Notes under the pieces: model-generated
The model's input: only the letters and a program-made list of their open reading frames with translations
What the model was told of the DNA's origin: nothing
The model's database searches: none
Assembly (NCBI RefSeq): GCF_016862555.1
Contig: NZ_BONE01000011.1
Coordinates: 1-64,000, forward strand
Direction of reading: 5' to 3'
DNA: 64,000 bases
Source: Asanoa siamensis
Lineage (GTDB): Bacteria > Actinomycetota > Actinomycetes > Mycobacteriales > Micromonosporaceae
Shown here: piece after piece, positions 8,431 through 16,491 of the stretch
Layout: every line of letters begins with the position of its first letter
Position numbering within the stretch: position 1 is the first letter of the stretch
Position numbers and translations under genes: made by a program

Positions 8431-8584
8431 TGCTGTCGCGAGCGCTACCCATCGCGAGTGCCGCCTCACCGCTACCGCGACCGTCACCAGGACCGCCGCC
8501 GCCGCCAACGCCGCCCAGCCGTGAGTGCCGCCGGGCCGCCACCGCTACCGGGACCTCCGCCCACCGCGAGCGCCGCGGCCGGCG
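8431..8584. repeat. Degenerate GC-rich repeat patch (right part)
   Basis: This continues the low-complexity material seen at 7781-8112, with motifs such as GTCGCGAGCGCTACC, CTACCGCGACCG and CACCGCGAGCGCCGC. It lies between the stop of the IS481 remnant and the 3' end of the PIN-toxin gene. The shared composition on both sides of the remnant suggests one original repeat tract split by the insertion, or repeat expansion after it. Confidence 0.55.
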
Positions 8585-8958
8585 TCAGACGGCGAGCGTC
8601 GCCACGTCGTAGCGCATGATCTCCGGGTCGCGCGTCACCACGGTCAGGCCCTCGACGATGGCCTGCGCGACCAACATGCGATCGAAGGGGTCTCGGTGGT
8701 ACGCGGGCAGCCTGCCGGCGAGCGTCGCGTGCGCGCTGGTGATCGGAAGATCCCGAAATCCCATGTCGCATACGCGTTCGGCGGGATCGACAGGACCCTT
8801 GAGCTTGCCGAGATTCTGCTTGATGGCGATTTCCCAGATAGTGACCGGGCTGAGGTAGATCTCGGGATCATGCCGGAGCCGGTCGAGCATCTCGTCGCTC
8901 AACTCGGGGTCGGCTGCCAGGCCCACAGGACGACATGTGTGTCGAGGAGAACGCTCAC
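8585..8958 (-). pseudogene. PIN-domain (VapC-like) toxin, one-base frameshift
   Basis: From a GTG at 8958 the frame reads VSVLLDTHVVLW, the classic N-terminus of a PIN-domain nuclease with its first catalytic Asp. It then runs off frame at about 8920. One base later the correct frame resumes with LAADPELSDEML, SPVTIWEIAIK (second acidic site), DPFDRMLVAQA (third) and TVVTRDPEI. Restoring one G:C pair near 8920-8921 would give a normal 125-codon gene. PIN toxins cleave RNA and are held by a cognate antitoxin; the upstream gene overlaps by 4 bases (GTGA). The frameshift lies in a short C run, so it may be a real inactivating mutation or a base-calling error. Confidence 0.8.
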
Positions 8959-9211
8959 GCCGAAAGCCCGAAGTCCGCGGCGATGTCAGCGTTGGTCTCC
9001 GGCGAGTCCCAGTCGTCGGCGAAGTCGATCTGCCCGGCAAGCGAGCCCACGGCCGCGCGATCGACCGTGCGGCGCAACGGATGATCTTCGCGACAGGAGT
9101 GCCGGCACGATCGATGATGATCTCCTCGCCGCGCTGCACCCGCTCGATGATCCGAGACGGATGCGTCTTCGCGTCGTGCATGTTGAAGTGCTCTGCGGCG
9201 TCGGCAGACAT
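8955..9211 (-). pseudogene. Phd/YefM-type antitoxin, one-base frameshift
   Basis: The ATG at 9211 starts NMHDAKTHPSRIIERVQRGE and DRAGTPVAKII, the DNA-binding and dimerisation half of a Phd/YefM antitoxin. After AKII the frame slips. With one extra C near 9079-9080 it would continue LRRTVDRAAVGSLAGQIDF and end NADIAADFGLSA with a stop at 8955-8957. That C-terminal half is the toxin-neutralising region. The total length fits an 85-residue protein after correction. It overlaps the PIN toxin by GTGA, the normal coupling of such pairs. Both members thus carry the same kind of one-base loss in C runs, which makes either joint decay or a systematic indel error possible. Confidence 0.8.
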
Positions 9212-9295
9212 GGCGGCCCTCCTTGGCTAAGCCGTTAGCTCACCCGGGCGGTCGACGCGAGGCGGCGCCGGGTGAGAGGACGCCGAAGGCACCTG

Positions 9296-9324
9296 AGGCC
9301 CACCAGGCAATGCCTGGCGGGCCT
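9296..9324 (-). terminator. Hairpin terminator 3' of asnB
   Basis: AGGCCCACCAGGCA at 9296-9309 pairs with TGCCTGGCGGGCCT at 9311-9324, 14 bases with one mismatch around a very small centre. It lies 28 bases past the stop of the asparagine synthetase gene (reverse strand) and before the start of the antitoxin gene. There is no T run, as is common in high-GC actinomycetes. Confidence 0.65.
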
Positions 9325-9351
9325 CTGGCAGCGAACGGTTTGACGGACGAT

Positions 9352-11295
9352 TCAGGCGACCATCGAGCCGACGACCGGCTTGGTCAGCAGGGCCGACTGG
9401 TTGCGGGTGATGCCCGGGTCCAGCGTCCGGGCCACGAAGATCGCGTGCCAGATGCAGAAGATCAGGACTGTCCAGACCTTGCGGGAGTTGTCGACCTCGC
9501 CCTTCTTGTGCTCGTCGAGCAGGCGCAGCGCGTAGTTCAGGTCGATCAGGTCCCCGGCCGACGAGTTGGCGATGATCCAGCGCGCCCACTCGTACATCTC
9601 GCCCGCCAGCCAGACGCGGGTCGGGGTCGGGAAGCCCAGCTTCTTGCGGTTGACGATCGCCGGCGGCACCACGCCCTGGAGTGCCTGGCGCATCGCCCAC
9701 TTCGTCGCGTCCGAGCGCGGCGGGAGGCGCAGCTCGACCGGGATCCGGGACGCCACGTCGAAGACCTCGCGGTCCAGGAACGGGACGCGGACCTCCAGCG
9801 AGTGCGCCATCGAGATGCGGTCGGCCTTGACCAGGATGTCGCCGCGCAGCCAGGTGTACAGGTCGATGTACTGCATCTTCGTGACGTCGTCGAGGTCCGG
9901 GACCTCCGCGTAGATCGGCGCCGTCACGTCCGTGTAGCGCACCGACGGGTCGTACCGGCGCAGCAGTGACTGCTTCTCCTCCTCGGTGAACATCCGCGCG
10001 TTGCCGTAGTAGCGCTCCTCCAGCGGCGTCGTGCCCCGCTCGAGGAAGCTCTTGCCCTTCACGCCCTGCGGGATGACCTTGGACATCGCCCGCAGGCCCT
10101 TCTGCATGCCGTCGGGCAGGCCGTTGACCGCCGACAGCGACAAGGGCTCGCGGTAGATCGTGTAACCACCGAAGAACTCGTCGGCACCCTCACCCGAGAG
10201 CACCACGGTCACGTGCTCGGCAGCCTTCTGGGCCACGAAATACAGGGGTACGAGGGCCGGGTCCGCGACCGGGTCGTCGAGGTGCCAGACGATCCGCGGG
10301 AGCGCCTCCATCATGTCCTGCGGCCCGATCTTGGTCGGGATCGTGGTCACCTCGAGGTGCCGCGCCGAGTCCTGGGCGACCTCGATCTCCGAGTAGCCCG
10401 GCACGTCGTACCCGACGGTGAAGGTCAGGATGTTGGGGTTGAACTGCCGTGCCAGCGCGACCACCGCGGTGCTGTCGATGCCGCTGGAGAGGAACGCGCC
10501 GACCGGCACGTCGGAGCGCATGTGCAGGCGCACGCTCTCGCGCAGGGTCTCGCGGATCTCGGTGAACAGGCGCTCCTGGTCGGGGACGGGCGCCGGGTTG
10601 AAGACGGGGCGGTACCAGCGGCGGACCTCGACCGGGTAGCCGGGCACCCAGTTGAGGCACTCGCCCGAGCCGATCCGGGAGATGCCCTGGTGCAGGGTGC
10701 CGGGCTCGGGCACATATTGCAGCGTCAGGTAGTGCGACAGGTTGGCCGTGTCGACGCCCGCGTCGCCGGCGTGCGCGGCGGGCGCGAAGGGGAGCAGCGC
10801 CTTCTTCTCGGAGGCGAGATAGACACCGTCGACGGTCTGGAGATAGAACATCGGCTTGATGCCGAAGTAGTCGCGGGCGCCGAACGCCCGGCGCTCCTGG
10901 CGGTCCCAGATCACGAACGAGAACATGCCGCGCAGGCGGGTCAGCACCTTCTCGCCCCAGTAGTGGTAGCCGGCGACGATCACCTCGCCGTCACCCTGGG
11001 TGGCGAACGTGGCACCGTAGTCGCGGGCCAGCTCCTCGCGCAGCTCGATGTAGTTGTAGATCTCGCCGTTGAAGGTCAGCAGGTAGCGCCCGCCCGCGTA
11101 GGGCAGCGGCTCGTGGCTGAAGGCCACGTCGATGATCGAGAGCCGCTTGTGGGCGAACACCGCGTCCTGCCCGATCACCTCGACGCCGGTCTCGTCGGGG
11201 CCCCGGTGGTGAAGGCTTTCCAGCGCTGCGGCGATCGCGTCGCGGTGGGCGCCGGCCGCGCCGTGCGCACTGAAGAAGGCCAGGATTCCGCACAT
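9352..11295 (-). CDS. asnB: Asparagine synthase (glutamine-hydrolysing)
   Basis: The 647-residue enzyme transfers glutamine nitrogen to an AMP-activated aspartate. The start ATG 11293-11295 gives MCGILAFF, so Cys2 becomes the N-terminal nucleophile of the class II glutaminase domain (residues about 2-210, with RGPDE and NGEIYNY). The synthetase domain carries the PPi loop LSSGIDSTAVVA and GEGADEFFGGY, and later DRISMAHSLEVRVPFLD. An in-frame ATG three codons upstream would bury Cys2 and is rejected. Length fits the longer actinomycete AsnB/AsnH type. It stands alone on its strand, with a hairpin terminator downstream and a divergent peptidase gene upstream. It could serve general asparagine supply or amidation of a cell-wall or secondary-metabolite precursor; general supply is the default. 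Confidence 0.95.
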   Translation of the reverse strand: MCGILAFFSAHGAAGAHRDAIAAALESLHHRGPDETGVEVIGQDAVFAHKRLSIIDVAFSHEPLPYAGGRYLLTFNGEIYNYIELREELARDYGATFATQGDGEVIVAGYHYWGEKVLTRLRGMFSFVIWDRQERRAFGARDYFGIKPMFYLQTVDGVYLASEKKALLPFAPAAHAGDAGVDTANLSHYLTLQYVPEPGTLHQGISRIGSGECLNWVPGYPVEVRRWYRPVFNPAPVPDQERLFTEIRETLRESVRLHMRSDVPVGAFLSSGIDSTAVVALARQFNPNILTFTVGYDVPGYSEIEVAQDSARHLEVTTIPTKIGPQDMMEALPRIVWHLDDPVADPALVPLYFVAQKAAEHVTVVLSGEGADEFFGGYTIYREPLSLSAVNGLPDGMQKGLRAMSKVIPQGVKGKSFLERGTTPLEERYYGNARMFTEEEKQSLLRRYDPSVRYTDVTAPIYAEVPDLDDVTKMQYIDLYTWLRGDILVKADRISMAHSLEVRVPFLDREVFDVASRIPVELRLPPRSDATKWAMRQALQGVVPPAIVNRKKLGFPTPTRVWLAGEMYEWARWIIANSSAGDLIDLNYALRLLDEHKKGEVDNSRKVWTVLIFCIWHAIFVARTLDPGITRNQSALLTKPVVGSMVA

Positions 11296-11407
11296 GCCGG
11301 CCATCTTTTCACGTGTCGCCGACCGCCCGGCCGCCTCCCATCGGAATCGGGTCGCGTGGCGGGGTAGCGTGTCGTGGAACGCGATCAATGGGGAGGCGGC
11401 AGCGGTG

Positions 11408-12916
11408 ATGGGTGACGAGACGACCGAGCCCGTGATGAGCGAGAGCACGGCCAAGGTCGAGGCCCACGATCCGGGCTTCCCGCCGAAGTTCCTCGAGTTC
11501 ATGCGCTCCGGCTGGGCCGAGGACTCGCTGGCCGTGCAGCCCTCCACGGGGTCGCCCCGCTACGCGCAGCGACGGGCCGCGCTGTCCGAGCAGTTCCCCG
11601 GCGAGACGCTGGTGATTCCCACCGGGCGGGAGAAGACCCGGGCCAACGACACCGACTACCCGTTCCGCGCGGGCAGCGACTTCGCGTACCTGACCGGTGA
11701 TCTCGACCCCGACAGCGTGCTGGTGCTGCACCCGGTCGGCGACGGGCACGATGCGGTGCTGTACACGAAGCCGCGCAACTCCCGCGAAACGGACGACTTC
11801 TTCCGCAGCCGCGACGGTGAGCTGTGGGTCGGCCGCCGGGCGACGCTGACCGAGAAGACCTCCGAGCTGGGCGTCGAGACGGCGGTCCTGAGCGACCTGT
11901 GGCCGACGCTGGCCGACTGCGCGCCGCGCCGCACGCGGGTGCTGCGGGGCTTCGACCCGGAGGTGGACGCGGCGGTGCTGCCGTGGACCGAACGGGACGA
12001 GAAGGACCAGAAGGCACGGGACGGGCGTACGCGGGACCAGGAGCTGGCCACGGCGATCGCCGAGCTGAAGCTGGTCAAGGACCCGTGGGAGATCGAGCAG
12101 CTCCAGGACGCGATCGACGCGACGGTTCGCGGCTTCGAGGACGTCGCCCGGGTGCTGCCGGCCGATCGCGGGGTCCGGGAGCGGCTGATCGAGGGCGTCT
12201 TCGGCCTGCGGGCCCGCTACGAGGGCAACGACCTGGGCTACAGCTCGATCGTCGGCGCCGGCCGGCACGCCACGATCCTGCACTGGATCCGCAACGACGG
12301 CATGACGGTGCCGGGCGAGCTCCTGCTGATGGACATGGGCGTCGAGAACCGCAACCTCTACACCGCGGACGTCACGCGTACGGTCCCGGTCTCGGGCAGG
12401 TTCAGCCCGCTGCAGCGCGACGTGTACGACATCGTCCACCGCTCGCAGCAGGCGGGCATCGACTTCATCAAGCCGGGCGTGAAGTTCGAGGACATCCACC
12501 TGACCTGCATGCGCGTGCTGGCCGAGGGGCTGGCCGACCTCGGCGTGCTCCCGGTCAGCGTCGACGAGGCGATGGACCCGACCTCCACGATCTACCGCCG
12601 CTGGACGCTGCACAGCTTCGGCCACATGCTGGGCATCGACGTCCATGACTGCTCGCAGGCCCGCAAGGAGAACTACCGCGACGGCGTGGTGGCGGAGAAC
12701 TACGTGCTCACGGTCGAGCCGGGCCTCTACTTCCAGGCCGAGGACGAGCTGGTCCCGGCCGAGCTGCGCGGCATCGGCGTCCGCATCGAGGACGACGTCC
12801 TGGTGACGGCCACGGGCACCCGGGTGATGTCCGCGGGCCTGCCGCGCTCGTCGGCGGAGGTCGAGTCCTGGCTGGACGCCCAGCGCGCCGCCGGGCCGCG
12901 CATCCCGGGCGCCTGA
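11408..12916 (+). CDS. pepP: Xaa-Pro aminopeptidase (aminopeptidase P)
   Basis: The 502-residue metalloprotease removes N-terminal residues preceding proline. The N-terminal AMP_N domain (about 45-190) is followed by a pita-bread catalytic domain. The dinuclear-metal ligands are visible as MDMGVENRNLYTADVTRTVP (two Asp), HSFGHMLGIDVHD (His), TVEPGLYF (Glu) and IGVRIEDDVLVT (Glu). I use ATG 11408, with GGGGAGG a dozen bases upstream; an in-frame start at 11294 would overlap asnB and adds non-conserved sequence. It is divergent from asnB. A strong hairpin follows the stop. The protein is cytosolic, as no signal peptide is present. Confidence 0.94.
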   Translation: MGDETTEPVMSESTAKVEAHDPGFPPKFLEFMRSGWAEDSLAVQPSTGSPRYAQRRAALSEQFPGETLVIPTGREKTRANDTDYPFRAGSDFAYLTGDLDPDSVLVLHPVGDGHDAVLYTKPRNSRETDDFFRSRDGELWVGRRATLTEKTSELGVETAVLSDLWPTLADCAPRRTRVLRGFDPEVDAAVLPWTERDEKDQKARDGRTRDQELATAIAELKLVKDPWEIEQLQDAIDATVRGFEDVARVLPADRGVRERLIEGVFGLRARYEGNDLGYSSIVGAGRHATILHWIRNDGMTVPGELLLMDMGVENRNLYTADVTRTVPVSGRFSPLQRDVYDIVHRSQQAGIDFIKPGVKFEDIHLTCMRVLAEGLADLGVLPVSVDEAMDPTSTIYRRWTLHSFGHMLGIDVHDCSQARKENYRDGVVAENYVLTVEPGLYFQAEDELVPAELRGIGVRIEDDVLVTATGTRVMSAGLPRSSAEVESWLDAQRAAGPRIPGA

Positions 12917-12932
12917 GCCGCTGACCGACCGG

Positions 12933-12964
12933 CGGAGAGCGAGCGTCCGTGCGCTCGCCCTCCG
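12933..12964. terminator. Bidirectional hairpin terminator
   Basis: CGGAGAGCGAGCG (12933-12945) pairs with CGCTCGCCCTCCG (12952-12964), 13 bases with one mismatch and a 6-base loop. It lies between the convergent pepP gene and the small membrane gene at 12996-13214, so it can serve both. Confidence 0.75.
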
Positions 12965-12995
12965 TGGGATCGCGTCGGTCGTGAAAGGGGACCCG

Positions 12996-13214
12996 TCAGC
13001 GCAGGAGCGACAGGAAGACCAGCGCGAGGGCCGCTCCGGCCACCAGCACCGCGACCGCGGCCTGCATGAGCGACTTGAGCAGCTCGCCGAACATGGAGAT
13101 CATGGGCTTGACCGCGGTGCCCATCATGACGACGGCGATCGCGACCATCAGGACCGCGACGAAAGCGGTCTGTTCGTTACTTGCGACGGTGTCAAGGGAC
13201 GCTAATCTGGACAT
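12996..13214 (-). CDS. Small two-helix membrane protein
   Basis: The 72-residue protein has two hydrophobic helices, about 18-40 (FVAVLMVAIAVVMMGTAV) and 48-70 (SLMQAAVAVLVAGAALALVFLSL), after a polar N-terminus. A GAGGA ribosome site precedes ATG 13214 at good distance. No family is recognised. Coding character is supported by the hydrophobic pattern, the ribosome site and the terminator placed just after its stop. It is likely an inner-membrane peptide; whether it regulates a partner is unknown. Confidence 0.65.
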   Translation of the reverse strand: MSRLASLDTVASNEQTAFVAVLMVAIAVVMMGTAVKPMISMFGELLKSLMQAAVAVLVAGAALALVFLSLLR

Positions 13215-13391
13215 AGCAGTTCCTCGCTAGGCAAGCAGGCTGCTGATCAAGGGACGCCCTCGGACTCGACCTCCGGGGGCGCCTTGCTGCGCGCGGAGCG
13301 CACCAGAGAAGCCCAGGTAATCCTGTCTGGACACGTGGCGGACCTCGTGGATTACGGGTAGCGATCATGCTAAGCTCCGTTAGCTGATGGT

Positions 13392-13452
13392 TCAGATGAA
13401 CTCATGAACCTTCATCTGATTCCTCACCGTAACCTTCAGATCACACCTGAAG
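13392..13452. promoter_or_regulatory. Stacked inverted repeats upstream of the HTH sensor gene
   Basis: TCAGATGAA (13392-13400) faces its exact reverse complement TTCATCTGA (13411-13419) across 10 bases. Closer to the gene, CTTCAG (13434-13439) faces CTGAAG (13447-13452) across 7 bases. Related TTCATG/TTCAGA words fill the gap, and the patch is clearly less GC-rich than its surroundings. The sites lie 20-80 bases before ATG 13471, where the HTH protein could bind to control its own operon. The operator role is inferred. Confidence 0.55.
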
Positions 13453-13470
13453 CAATGAAGCTGGTGGGAT

Positions 13471-14568
13471 ATGCACGCGACGCCGGGACGTGCTGAAGCC
13501 GCCCGGAGGCTGGCGGCTCGCCTCCTGGAGCTTCGACAGACAGGCCTGTCGAGCGGCGCCGTGCCCCAGACGGAGCTGGCTCGGGCGCTCGGCGTGAAGG
13601 CCCCCTCGGTGTCGTCATGGGAGAGCGCGAGCAAGCCGATCGCGCCACCGGTGGTCCGCATCTCGATCTACGCCCAGTTCTTCGCGACCGAGCGGACGTT
13701 GGCCGACGGGCGTTACCGGCTGCTGGAGGTCGGCGAGCTCGACCCGGCCGAAGAGACCCGCAGGCTCGAGCTCGAGGCGGAACTGCTGGCGATGCGCGCC
13801 GCGAGCCTCGGCGAGACCCTGTCGGACGACGAGCTCTTCGAGGCCGGCCAGTGGAACCCGTGGCGGTTCCCGGACGGGGCCACGGTCACCATCGTCTGTG
13901 CCGAGCTGCCGGAGGCCCTGCGGGGCAACACGAAGTACGCCGACCCGGACGACCCCGACTACATCGACCTCTACACCTACGCTGACCCGGGGACGCTGCT
14001 GGAGCTGCACGGCCACATCCGGGCCACCAACCCGCGCACGCAGGTGAACATCCGCCTGGCGGACCAGATGCAGCCCGACGACTACGCGACGCACCTGGCG
14101 ATCCTGGGCGGCGTCGACCTCAACATGGCCACCCGGCTCGTGCTCGCCGCGGTCCGGCTCCCGGTCGAGCAGCGCTCGTTCTACGACGACGACCCGTCGA
14201 ACGCGGGGTTCGAACTGCACGGCTCCGGCAAGACCCGGCGCTGGACGCCCACGCTCGTCAGCGACCACGGCAAGAAGGTCCTCGTGGAGGACGTCGCCCA
14301 CTATGTGCGCGGGCCGAACCCGTACAACCACGAGCGCACCTTCACCGTGTGCAACGGCATGTTCGGCCGGGGGACCTATGGCGCCGTGCGCGCGTTGACC
14401 GACGCGAACTTCCGTGACCGGAACGCGGCCTTTCTCCAGTCCCGGTTCGACGTGAACCAGCCACACAGCGTCCTCACCCGGGTGCGGATCGCGGGTGGCA
14501 AGGTGCTCACGCCCGACTGGACGGCCGACGACGTCGTGCTGCACGAATGGCCGGCGGCCGCCGCGTGA
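13471..14568 (+). CDS. HTH protein with C-terminal sensor-like domain
   Basis: The 365-residue protein has an XRE-type helix-turn-helix at about 22-62 (PQTELARALGVKAPSVSSWES). A linker rich in Glu and Leu leads to a domain from about 128 onward with VTIVCAELPEALRG, LLELHGHIRATNP, HLAILGGVDLNMATR and a late TVCNGMFGRGTYGAVRALTD. The LGG-type motif and strand/helix alternation suggest a Rossmann-like fold. I recall similar HTH-plus-domain proteins in other actinomycetes but no established function. Its stop overlaps the next gene's start by four bases (GTGA), so the two are translationally coupled. Stacked inverted repeats upstream suggest autoregulation. Confidence 0.8.
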   Translation: MHATPGRAEAARRLAARLLELRQTGLSSGAVPQTELARALGVKAPSVSSWESASKPIAPPVVRISIYAQFFATERTLADGRYRLLEVGELDPAEETRRLELEAELLAMRAASLGETLSDDELFEAGQWNPWRFPDGATVTIVCAELPEALRGNTKYADPDDPDYIDLYTYADPGTLLELHGHIRATNPRTQVNIRLADQMQPDDYATHLAILGGVDLNMATRLVLAAVRLPVEQRSFYDDDPSNAGFELHGSGKTRRWTPTLVSDHGKKVLVEDVAHYVRGPNPYNHERTFTVCNGMFGRGTYGAVRALTDANFRDRNAAFLQSRFDVNQPHSVLTRVRIAGGKVLTPDWTADDVVLHEWPAAAA

Positions 14569-15749
14569 ACCGGCGCGCCACCGGGCACCTGCCCGGGCCG
14601 CCCGTGCACCACGGGACCCACACGAAGCTGTTGCGGCTGGTGCCCGACGTATCCGGGCTGCCGGCGCGGCCGGTCGACGCGATCATCGTGCCGACCGCGC
14701 GCCCGTCCGCCTATCTCCGTTCGGCCATGCAGGTGGCGCACGCGCTCGACAGCCCGCTGTTGGCCCTCTGCAGCAAATACGCGCAGGCGCAGGAGGTCAT
14801 GGACGAGGCCGTCGCCGCGGGCAAGAACGTGATCGCGGTTGACGTGACGCCGGCGGGTGGCCTCCCGGACATGGCGACCTCGAAGCGGCTCGCGGGCACG
14901 CGGTTCGAGCGCAGGACCGACACCAGCTACAAGCGCAACGTCGGCCTCGCGGTCGCGCGCATGTCGGGGTGGCGCAACGTGGTGTTCCTCGACGACGACA
15001 TCGCGGTCGACGATCCCGATCACCTGCTGGCCGCGTCGGCGCTGCTGGAGACGTTCGACGCGGTGGGCCTCGCGAACCACGGGTTCGCCGACAACTCCGT
15101 GGTGTGCCACGCGCGTCGCGCGGTCGGCTACCAGCAGGACAGCTTCGTCGGGGGCGGTGCGATGGCCGTTCCGGCCCACCGTACGAGGTCGTTCTTCCCC
15201 AACATCTACAACGAGGACTGGTTCTTCCTGCTGAGCGCGACGAAGCTCAGCACCGTCGGCGTCACCGGACGCGTCGTGCAGAAGCCCTTCGACCCCTACG
15301 CCGACCCGCGGCGGGCGCGGTCCGAGGAGTTCGGCGACTGCCTGGCCGAAGGCATCTTCGCCCTGCTCGACCAGGGTCGCCGGGTCCAGGACGCCAACGA
15401 GGAGTTCTGGGCGGGCTTCCTGGCGAACCGGCGCGAGCTCGTCGCCGACGTGCTCGCCCGCCTGCCGGAGACCGCGTGCTCCTCGGCGGGCGAGCGGACC
15501 CGCATGATCGAGGCCATGACCGCCGCGCAGGGCCGGCAGAAGTGGATCACGCCGGAGCTCTGCACCAGCTATCTCCGGGACTGGACGCTCGACCGGACCC
15601 GTTGGCAACGCTTCATCGGCGGGCTGCCCACGCTTCCGACCGCGGAGGCGCTCGGGTTCCTGGGCTTCAAGCCCACGGCCGCCGACGCCTACCGGTCCCG
15701 CGGCGTCCCGGCTACAGCTCGTCGATCAGGTCCGCGACCGAGTCGATGA
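14565..15749 (+). CDS. Glycosyltransferase-like protein with DDD motif
   Basis: The protein (about 394 residues) contains VDAIIVPTARP near the N-terminus and NVVFLDDDIAVDD at about 138-150. This is the DXD-type metal/nucleotide-sugar site of GT-A fold glycosyltransferases, preceded by the TSYKRNVGLAVAR stretch usual in GT2-like enzymes. YNEDWFFLL further on resembles the acidic acceptor-side ED motif of such enzymes. No membrane helix is seen. I start at GTG 14565, which gives a 4-base overlap with the HTH gene; ATG 14547 is an alternative. The last 38 bases overlap the convergent HAD gene. Substrate is unknown. Confidence 0.75.
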   Translation: MNRRATGHLPGPPVHHGTHTKLLRLVPDVSGLPARPVDAIIVPTARPSAYLRSAMQVAHALDSPLLALCSKYAQAQEVMDEAVAAGKNVIAVDVTPAGGLPDMATSKRLAGTRFERRTDTSYKRNVGLAVARMSGWRNVVFLDDDIAVDDPDHLLAASALLETFDAVGLANHGFADNSVVCHARRAVGYQQDSFVGGGAMAVPAHRTRSFFPNIYNEDWFFLLSATKLSTVGVTGRVVQKPFDPYADPRRARSEEFGDCLAEGIFALLDQGRRVQDANEEFWAGFLANRRELVADVLARLPETACSSAGERTRMIEAMTAAQGRQKWITPELCTSYLRDWTLDRTRWQRFIGGLPTLPTAEALGFLGFKPTAADAYRSRGVPATARRSGPRPSR

Positions 15750-16491
15750 TGCGGCTCGGGCGGTAGGGGTAGCGTTCCGCCTCCGCGCGGGTGCTGATGC
15801 CCGTCAGCACCAGGATCGTCTCCAGGCCCGCCTCCAGACCGCAGAGGATGTCGGTGTCCATGCGGTCGCCGATCATCGCCGTGCTCTCCGAATGGGCGTT
15901 GATCGTGTTGAGCGCCGAGCGCATCATCATCGGGTTCGGCTTGCCCACGAAGTAGGGCGTGACGCCCGTCGCCTTCTCGATCATCGCGGCCACCGAGCCC
16001 GCCGCCGGGAGGGCGCCCTCGGTCGACGGGCCCGTCGGGTCCGGGTTGGTGCAGATGAAGCGGGCGCCGTCGTTGATCAGGCGGACGGCCTTCGTGATGG
16101 CCTCGAACGAGTAGGTCCGCGTCTCGCCCAGGACCACGTAGTCGGGCGCGTAGTCCGAGAGCACGTAGCCCACCGCGTGCATCGCCGTGGTCAGGCCGGC
16201 CTCACCGATCACGTACGCGGAGCCGCCGGGGCGCTGGTCGGAGAGGAACTGGGCCGTGGCCAGCGCCGCGGTCCAGATCGACTCCTCCGGCACGTGCAGG
16301 TCCATCCGGGCGAGCCGGGCCTGCAGGTCGCGTGGCGTGTAGATCGAGTTGTTGGTCAGCACCAGGAACGGCTTGCCGCTCGCGCGCATCGTGCGGACGA
16401 AGTCCGGCGCACCGGGCACCGGCTGGCCCTCGTGGATGAGCACGCCGTCCATGTCGGTCAGCCAGCTCTCGATCGCCTTGCGGTCGCTCAT
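15712..16491 (-). CDS. HAD-superfamily phosphatase, NagD-like
   Basis: The 259-residue enzyme has the HAD motifs WLTDMDGVLIHEG (motif I, Asp nucleophile), FLVLTNNS (motif II), VGKPNP (motif III Lys) and IGDRMDTDI (motif IV). The C2-type cap lies between motifs II and III. The closest family is NagD/p-nitrophenylphosphatase, which dephosphorylates small sugar phosphates and nucleotides. ATG 16489-16491 overlaps the stop of the ferrochelatase gene by 4 bases, so it belongs to the same leftward operon. Its 3' end overlaps the convergent glycosyltransferase-like gene by 38 bases. Confidence 0.92.
   Translation of the reverse strand: MSDRKAIESWLTDMDGVLIHEGQPVPGAPDFVRTMRASGKPFLVLTNNSIYTPRDLQARLARMDLHVPEESIWTAALATAQFLSDQRPGGSAYVIGEAGLTTAMHAVGYVLSDYAPDYVVLGETRTYSFEAITKAVRLINDGARFICTNPDPTGPSTEGALPAAGSVAAMIEKATGVTPYFVGKPNPMMMRSALNTINAHSESTAMIGDRMDTDILCGLEAGLETILVLTGISTRAEAERYPYRPSRIIDSVADLIDEL

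Noticed and set aside
8585-9211. A single 208-residue antitoxin-toxin fusion protein
   Set aside because: The middle part between IIR and GLAADPE has no antitoxin or toxin character, and two one-base corrections restore two normal overlapping genes.
10213-11367. Forward frame opposite asnB
   Set aside because: Repetitive Val/Gly/Asp/Arg translation; the reverse strand holds a clear asparagine synthetase.
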